Assembly (NCBI GenBank): GCA_025453505.1
Contig: JALOQG010000044.1
Location: 1 to 11,630 of the forward strand
DNA length: 11,630 bases
Reading direction: 5' to 3'
From: Myxococcota bacterium
GTDB lineage: Bacteria > Myxococcota_A > UBA9160 > PR03
The notes beneath the pieces are model-generated. The model saw only the letters and a list, made by a program, of their open reading frames with translations, did not search any database and was not told where the DNA came from. A program made the translations under genes and the position numbers. The number at the start of each line of letters is the position of its first letter. Position 1 is the first letter of the stretch. This document shows positions 7,307 through 11,630 of this stretch, one piece after another.

Positions 7307-8755
7307 GTGATCCAGCCGGACGAGATCGAGCCGGTCGGCCTCGACGCCGCCGAGGCGCGGCGCGCGGACGACGTACTCGCACGCGCCGTACGCGGACTGC
7401 GCGAGCGCGCCGGCTTCGCATTCGCACAGATCTGGCTCGCCGGACTCGGCGATCGCTGCGACGCGTGTCCGCTTCGCGATGCGTGCCCCGATCGGACCCT
7501 GTGTCTGCACCGCGCCGCGATCGACGCGGGCGACGCGAACGCCGCGCCACTCGCCGAACGTGCGCCGCTCGGCCGTGGATCGCTCGGGCAGGTCGCGACG
7601 CGAGGGACGGCGCTCTGCGGTCGCGTCGCGGACGACCCGGTCGATCGCGCCTGCTTCGGCGCCGAGCCCTTCCTCGCGCTCCAGCCACTCGTCTTCCGCG
7701 GCGAGAGCATGGGCGTCCTGGGAGTCGGCGCGAAGGAGTCGATCGGTGCGGACGCGCACGCGCGGCTCGCGAGCTTCGCCGCGCACCTCGCGATCGCGAT
7801 CGCGCACGCGCGCACGGCCGACGAGCGCGTCCGCCAACAGCGTCAGCTGACGCGCGAGCGCGATCTCCTGCGGGAAGACCTCGAGCACGCGCTGGGTCAC
7901 GGCCCCCTCGTCGCCGAGGGCGCCGCGGGACGCAAGCTGCGCGAGCAGATCGAGCTGTGCGCTCCGATCGACGCGTGCGTGCTGATCCTCGGCGAAGCCG
8001 GCACCGGCAAGCGCCGCGTGGCGCACGCCGTCCACGCCGCGAGCGGACGCGCCGACGCACCGCTGGTGCCCGTCGAGTGCGGCACAGTCACGCCCGAGCG
8101 TTTCGCCGAACGCGCCGCGCTCGCCGAGCACGGAACGCTGCTGCTGCGCGACGTCGAGGCGTTGCCGCGCTTCGCCCAGCGCGCGGCGCTGCGCGCCGAG
8201 GCGCGGATCGTCGCGACGACCCGCAGCCACCTGCGCGCGGTGGTCGCCGCGGGACGCTTCGACGCCGCGCTCTACCACCACCTCTCCGTCTTCCCGATCG
8301 AGGTCGCGCCGCTGCGGGAGCGCCGCGAAGACATCGCCCCGCTCGCACGCCACTTCCTGCGCTGCGCCGCGCGCCACTGCGGCCGCCCCGAGCCGCACCT
8401 TTCCACGGACGATCTGCGCGCGCTCGAAGCGCGCGCCTGGCCCGGCAACGTGCGCGAACTCGCCGAGACGCTCGAACGCGCGGTCCGCGCGTCCAGCGGA
8501 GCGCGGCTCGCGCTCGACGCGGCCGAAGCGATCGGATCGCCGCGCGCACGCGGCGTCGAAACCGAGGCCCAGCTTCGCCAGCGCGAGCGCGACAACCTGC
8601 TCTCGGCGCTCGCCGCCGCGGGCGGCCGCGTCTACGGCGCGCGCGGCGCCGCCGCGCTGCTCGGCGTACGGCCGACGACGCTCGCCTCGCGGCTGCGCGC
8701 GCTCGGAATCGATCGCGCACGACTCGCCGCTCAGAAGCGGTCGGACGGCCAGTAG
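7307..8755 (+). CDS. Degenerate sigma-54-type regulator, GAF-pseudoAAA+-Fis HTH (regulator 2)
   Basis: The 482-residue paralog of regulator 1 has a GAF domain (about 20-170) with the same four-cysteine motif (C51, C54, C60, C66), an AAA+ region (about 200-400) and a Fis-type helix-turn-helix (about 425-468, RPTTLASR identical). Walker A is kept (GEAGTGKR, K235). The GAFTGA loop is deleted: VECGTVTPERFAERA runs straight into EHGTLLL. The Walker B acidic pair DE is R281-D282, sensor I Asn is R306, and both arginine-finger positions are D319 and H325. A second deletion of about 18 residues removes the segment before sensor I. It should not open sigma-54 promoters and is probably a DNA-binding repressor or antagonist. 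GTG 7307 is preferred over ATG 7274 because GGGAG lies six bases upstream and the length fits regulator 1. Its 3' end overlaps the next gene. Confidence 0.85.
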   Translation: MIQPDEIEPVGLDAAEARRADDVLARAVRGLRERAGFAFAQIWLAGLGDRCDACPLRDACPDRTLCLHRAAIDAGDANAAPLAERAPLGRGSLGQVATRGTALCGRVADDPVDRACFGAEPFLALQPLVFRGESMGVLGVGAKESIGADAHARLASFAAHLAIAIAHARTADERVRQQRQLTRERDLLREDLEHALGHGPLVAEGAAGRKLREQIELCAPIDACVLILGEAGTGKRRVAHAVHAASGRADAPLVPVECGTVTPERFAERAALAEHGTLLLRDVEALPRFAQRAALRAEARIVATTRSHLRAVVAAGRFDAALYHHLSVFPIEVAPLRERREDIAPLARHFLRCAARHCGRPEPHLSTDDLRALEARAWPGNVRELAETLERAVRASSGARLALDAAEAIGSPRARGVETEAQLRQRERDNLLSALAAAGGRVYGARGAAALLGVRPTTLASRLRALGIDRARLAAQKRSDGQ

Positions 8756-9792
8756 CAGAAACGCTCGGGCGGGAGCAGGCGCGCGAGGTATGCGACGTCG
8801 CTCTCGCCGGGCTCGGACGACACGCCTGTGCGACGCGCGAGCGCAGCGGCGTCGAGCACGCGCAGCATCGTCGTGCGCTCCTCGAAGAGCTTGACCGTGA
8901 CGCCGCGCGCCGCGAGCGCGGCGGCGAGCGCGGGATCGTCGTACGCGGGCGCCACCAGCATGCGGCGCCAATCGGCGGAGTCGCGCCCCGCGTCCGCCGC
9001 GACCGGATCGGGATCGCGCGGCGCCATCAATCCGACCACCAGATCGGCGAGCGCCGCGATCGCGTCGGGTGCTTCGCTGCGGCCGATCTCGGTCACGAGG
9101 TATGCGCCCCCGAGCATGCAGCCGCGCGCATGGGCATGGACGCGACCCGCGGCGTCGCGCGCGACGACGAAGTCCTCGTGCGGATTGCCGGCGAGCGCGA
9201 GCTGCGCGCGCCAGTCGTCGCGATCGCGCACGACGGTGCCGTCGAGCGCCGCGGAGGTCCGCTCGTGCAGCGCGATGACGGCGTCGAGATCGCGCGTCGC
9301 GTCGAAGGGTTCGCCATGCGGTGCGCCGATCGCGGGGCCGCGCAGCCACAGCTCGCGCGGGCGCGGCCAGAGCGTCCAGCCGAGCCGGCCGTAGAAGGCG
9401 TGCCGCGCGGCGAAGAGCAGCGAGAGCTCCATGCCGCGCGCGCGCATGTCGGCCACGGCCGCTTCGAGCAGCGCGGACGCGACCCCGCTGCCGCGCGCGG
9501 CCTCGCTGGTGAAGACGGAGCCGATGCCGCCGGCCGGGACGACCGCGCCGCGCACGCGCAAGCGGCGCGGGAACACCTGTACGCAGGCGACGAGCCGCCC
9601 GTCTCGCTCGGCGACGTGGAAGTTCGCGTCGCGATAGGTCGGATCGCACTCGACGTAGCGGCGGAAGAAGTCGCGCCCGCGCAGCGGCCCGCCGAGCTCC
9701 CATTCGTCGAGCAGGTCGAGCACGGCCTCTCGCTCGCCGGCCCGCAGCGTTCGCACCCGCGGCGCGCCGTGTGAGGTGTCGAGGCCGGGCAT
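8731..9792 (-). CDS. GNAT-family acetyltransferase, Eis-like layout
   Basis: The 353-residue protein has an N-terminal GNAT domain. Its acetyl-CoA strand and loop read GGIGSVFTSEAARGSGVASALL (residues 88-109, in part), followed by RHAFYGRLGWTLWPR (130-144), the usual end of the domain. The rest (about 165-353) is a second, weaker GNAT-like part with a C-terminal module ending LLPPERFCYWPSDRF. That layout resembles Eis-type enhanced-survival acetyltransferases, which are somewhat longer. The acceptor cannot be read from sequence; amines on drugs or proteins are possible. ATG 9792 follows a promoter at 9843-9872; ribosome signal is weak. Its last 25 bases overlap the end of regulator 2 tail to tail. 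Confidence 0.83.
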   Translation of the reverse strand: MPGLDTSHGAPRVRTLRAGEREAVLDLLDEWELGGPLRGRDFFRRYVECDPTYRDANFHVAERDGRLVACVQVFPRRLRVRGAVVPAGGIGSVFTSEAARGSGVASALLEAAVADMRARGMELSLLFAARHAFYGRLGWTLWPRPRELWLRGPAIGAPHGEPFDATRDLDAVIALHERTSAALDGTVVRDRDDWRAQLALAGNPHEDFVVARDAAGRVHAHARGCMLGGAYLVTEIGRSEAPDAIAALADLVVGLMAPRDPDPVAADAGRDSADWRRMLVAPAYDDPALAAALAARGVTVKLFEERTTMLRVLDAAALARRTGVSSEPGESDVAYLARLLPPERFCYWPSDRF

Positions 9793-9842
9793 CGGGAGGC
9801 ACCCTTCTCTAGTTTGTGGCGCCGCGCGGAGCGGCGCGCGCG

Positions 9843-9872
9843 ACCCTAGCCACGACGTCCCGCGCGGGTCAA
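9843..9872 (-). promoter_or_regulatory. Possible sigma-70-type promoter of the Eis-like gene
   Basis: On the minus strand TTGACC (9872-9867) is followed after 18 bases by TAGGGT (9848-9843). The arrangement TTGAC-N18-TAG..T is the same as in the dehydrogenase promoter at 4169-4198, which raises confidence a little. The predicted start is near 9836. Confidence 0.45.
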
Positions 9873-9925
9873 CCGAAGCGATCGGCGGGCCGCAGCCGCG
9901 GACCGGAACGGGTGAGCAGGCATCG

Positions 9926-11158
9926 ATGCAGACGACACGCCCCGCTTCTCCGTCGCCGACGCTCTGGTACGACCTGACGGCGCTCGATCGCTTCGTCGGC
10001 AACGTGACGGGCATCCAGCGCGCGATCTCGGCGGTCGCACGCGCGCTGCTCGACGGCGCCGCGCCGATGCCCGCGCGCTTCTGCACGTGGCGCAAGAAGA
10101 TGGGTTTCTTCGAAGTGTCGGCGGCGGACACGGCGGCGCTGCTCGGGACGCTCGGACGCCGGCCGCGCAGCGATGCGAACGAGCGCTGGGAGAAGATCCA
10201 GCGGCGGATCCGTCGGCGGATCGGGGTCGCGCATCCGCCCGTGGCGCCGCTCGCGCCCGGCGACTTCCTGGTGAACCTCGGATTCGGCAATCACCCGGAC
10301 CGGCACCGGCCCGGCGTCGCCGACTTCCTCGCGAAGCACGGAACCCGCTACGTCGGATTCATCTACGACGTGCTGCCGCTCCGCTACCCCGAATGGTGGA
10401 GCTTCGAGCAACAGGCGATGACGCGGGACTGGTTCGCATTCACGGGACGTCACGCCGATCTCGTGCTGTGCTGCTCGGAGGCGAGCCGGCGCGACGCGAA
10501 GTGGTTCTTCGACCGCGAGGCGATCCCGTCGCCGGCGCTCGCCACCGTGCGGCTCGGCGGCGACTTCGTCACCGCGCGAACGCGAAACGCGGGAACAGCG
10601 CCCGTCCGGCCGCGCCCCTTCGTGCTCTACGTCAGCTCGCTCGACGTGCGCAAGAACCACCGCACGCTGTTCCAGGTGTGGAAGCGGTTGCTCGCGAAAC
10701 ACGGCGCCGACGCGACGCCGGATCTCGTCTGCGTCGGTCGGCCGGCCGCACTGGTGGACGACTTCCTCACCGAGGTCGAGAACGCCGGACGCCTCGGCGG
10801 CCGGCTCGTGTTCCTGCAGGGCGTGGACGACGCGAAGCTCGCGGATCTCTACGAGGCGTGTCTCTTCACGGTGTTCCCGTCGATCGCCGAGGGCTGGGGC
10901 ATCCCCGTGACCGAGAGCCTCTCGCACGGCAAGTACTGCGTGGCCTCGGGCGCGTCGTCGCTGCCCGAGGTCGGCGGCGATCTGTGCGACTACCACGACC
11001 CGCTCGACGTCGGCGCCGCGTTCCGCCTGATCGAGCGCGCCTGCTTCGACGCGGAGCTGCGCGCGGCGCGCGAGGCGCGCATCCGCGCGTGCTTCCACGG
11101 CGAGAGCTGGAACGAGTGCGCCGCGTCCATCGCGCGCGCGCTGCTGGCCGCGCCGTGA
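9926..11158 (+). CDS. GT4-type glycosyltransferase with TGIQR N-terminus
   Basis: The 410-residue protein is a GT-B retaining glycosyltransferase. The N-terminal Rossmann domain starts WYDLTALDRF and TGIQR (28-32), a signature seen in group 1 transferases of O-antigen and capsule clusters, and includes GFIYDVLPLRYPEWW (144-158). The C-terminal domain has FVLYVSSLDVRKNH (232-245), where sugar-nucleotide binding begins, and the E-x7-E motif EGWGIPVTE (E322 to E330). It should add a sugar, often mannose or a deoxy-sugar, to a lipid-linked glycan at the inner face of the membrane; donor and acceptor are not evident. No signal peptide or membrane segment is seen. ATG 9926 was chosen because conserved sequence begins a few residues later and GCAGG lies just upstream. 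It overlaps the next gene by four bases (GTGA). Confidence 0.88.
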   Translation: MQTTRPASPSPTLWYDLTALDRFVGNVTGIQRAISAVARALLDGAAPMPARFCTWRKKMGFFEVSAADTAALLGTLGRRPRSDANERWEKIQRRIRRRIGVAHPPVAPLAPGDFLVNLGFGNHPDRHRPGVADFLAKHGTRYVGFIYDVLPLRYPEWWSFEQQAMTRDWFAFTGRHADLVLCCSEASRRDAKWFFDREAIPSPALATVRLGGDFVTARTRNAGTAPVRPRPFVLYVSSLDVRKNHRTLFQVWKRLLAKHGADATPDLVCVGRPAALVDDFLTEVENAGRLGGRLVFLQGVDDAKLADLYEACLFTVFPSIAEGWGIPVTESLSHGKYCVASGASSLPEVGGDLCDYHDPLDVGAAFRLIERACFDAELRAAREARIRACFHGESWNECAASIARALLAAP

Positions 11159-11630
11159 CGATCTGGTGCGATCTCTCCGCGCTGGTGCGCCACAGCGGGT
11201 CCGTGTCCGGGATCCAGCGCGCCGTGTCCGGCCTCGCGGGCGGACTGATCGAGTCGCGCGGCGCGCGCTCGCTGCGCTTCTGCTCGTTCGACAAGCAGAG
11301 CGGATTCGCGGCGCTCGCCGAGCGCGACGTCGAGGATCTGCTCGCGACGCTCGGTGCGCCCGGCGAAGCGGACGACGACGAGCAGAAGGGACTGCTCGAA
11401 CGGCTGCGGCACCGCGTCGCACGCCCCACGCTGCGCGCGCCCTTCGCGCCGGGCGACCTGCTCTTCAACCCCGGCTTCACGACGTACAAGCCGAAGCAGC
11501 TCGGCGAAGTCGCCGCGCTGCTCGCGCGCGTCGCGTACGTCGGCTTCGTGTACGACCTGCTGCCGGTGCTCTTCCCGGAGTGGTGGACGCCCGTGCAGCA
11601 GCGGCGCTATCGCGCGTGGTTCGAGTGGAG
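11155..11630 (+). CDS. GT4-type glycosyltransferase, tandem paralog (partial, runs off right edge)
   Basis: A GTG at 11155 overlaps the TGA of the preceding transferase (GTGA) and opens a frame that stays open to the window end, 158 codons. It starts MTIWCDLSALVRHSGSVSGIQR and aligns along its length with the preceding protein: SGIQR against TGIQR, the FCSF/FCTW strand, FAPGDLLFNPGF against LAPGDFLVNLGF, and YVGFVYDLLPVLFPEWW against YVGFIYDVLPLRYPEWW. The nucleotide-sugar domain with E-x7-E is not in view. The overlap indicates translational coupling, and the pair probably acts in turn on one polysaccharide. A tandem duplication with later divergence is the simplest origin. Confidence 0.85.
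   Translation, partial: MTIWCDLSALVRHSGSVSGIQRAVSGLAGGLIESRGARSLRFCSFDKQSGFAALAERDVEDLLATLGAPGEADDDEQKGLLERLRHRVARPTLRAPFAPGDLLFNPGFTTYKPKQLGEVAALLARVAYVGFVYDLLPVLFPEWWTPVQQRRYRAWFEW

Noticed and set aside
4172..9802. A 5.6-kb reading frame without stop codons on the minus strand.
   Set aside because: It crosses several well-supported genes on both strands in a different frame, and its translation is Arg/Ala-rich and low in complexity. It is an effect of high GC content, not a giant gene.
9819..9837. Inverted repeat GCGCCGC-N5-GCGGCGC between the Eis-like gene and the glycosyltransferase.
   Set aside because: No T-run follows on either strand and it lies in a divergent gap, so it is not a terminator; a 7-bp GC stem is expected by chance in such DNA.

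Overview
The window is very GC-rich throughout, except for one AT-rich stretch at about 1201-1300. Genes are tightly packed on both strands, with no gap over about 185 bases. It reads as a bacterial chromosome segment. An intact GAF/AAA+/Fis sigma-54 activator, a periplasmic-type S1/P1 nuclease and envelope-polysaccharide glycosyltransferases point to a high-GC Gram-negative bacterium, perhaps in the myxobacterial/deltaproteobacterial or Binatota range. That placement is inference. I see no mobile element, CRISPR array, tRNA or rRNA.

Layout. (1) Positions 1-1129, minus strand: a three-gene unit of a carboxymuconolactone-decarboxylase/AhpD-like protein, an NTF2-like DUF1348 protein, and the start of a secreted protein that runs off the left edge. 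(2) Positions 1313-2920, plus strand: a full sigma-54 enhancer-binding protein (regulator 1), divergent from unit 1 across the AT-rich control region. (3) Positions 2994-4100, minus strand: a zinc alcohol dehydrogenase with its own promoter and a strong intrinsic terminator. (4) Positions 4273-5157, plus strand: a tandem GNAT protein. (5) Positions 5158-6315, minus strand: a class C beta-lactamase-like serine hydrolase interrupted by an in-frame amber codon, preceded by an S1/P1 nuclease at 6376-7194. (6) Positions 7307-8755, plus strand: a second GAF/AAA+/Fis protein (regulator 2), divergent from the nuclease. (7) Positions 8731-9792, minus strand: a second GNAT protein. (8) Positions 9926-11630, plus strand: two tandem paralogous GT4-type glycosyltransferases, the second cut by the window edge.

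The main result is the relation between the two regulators. They are paralogs sharing an unusual four-cysteine motif in the GAF domain and a nearly identical C-terminal helix-turn-helix. Regulator 1 keeps every AAA+ feature needed to remodel sigma-54 holoenzyme. Regulator 2 keeps only the Walker A lysine: the GAFTGA loop is deleted, the Walker B acidic pair and sensor I asparagine are changed, and both arginine-finger positions are lost. Upstream of each start codon lie three copies of a palindrome-like element, CACGA-N4-TCGTG, 18-21 bases apart and at nearly the same distances from the start. I infer that both proteins bind the same element and control themselves and their divergent neighbours (the CMD/NTF2 unit and the nuclease), with regulator 2 acting as a sigma-54-independent repressor or antagonist of regulator 1.
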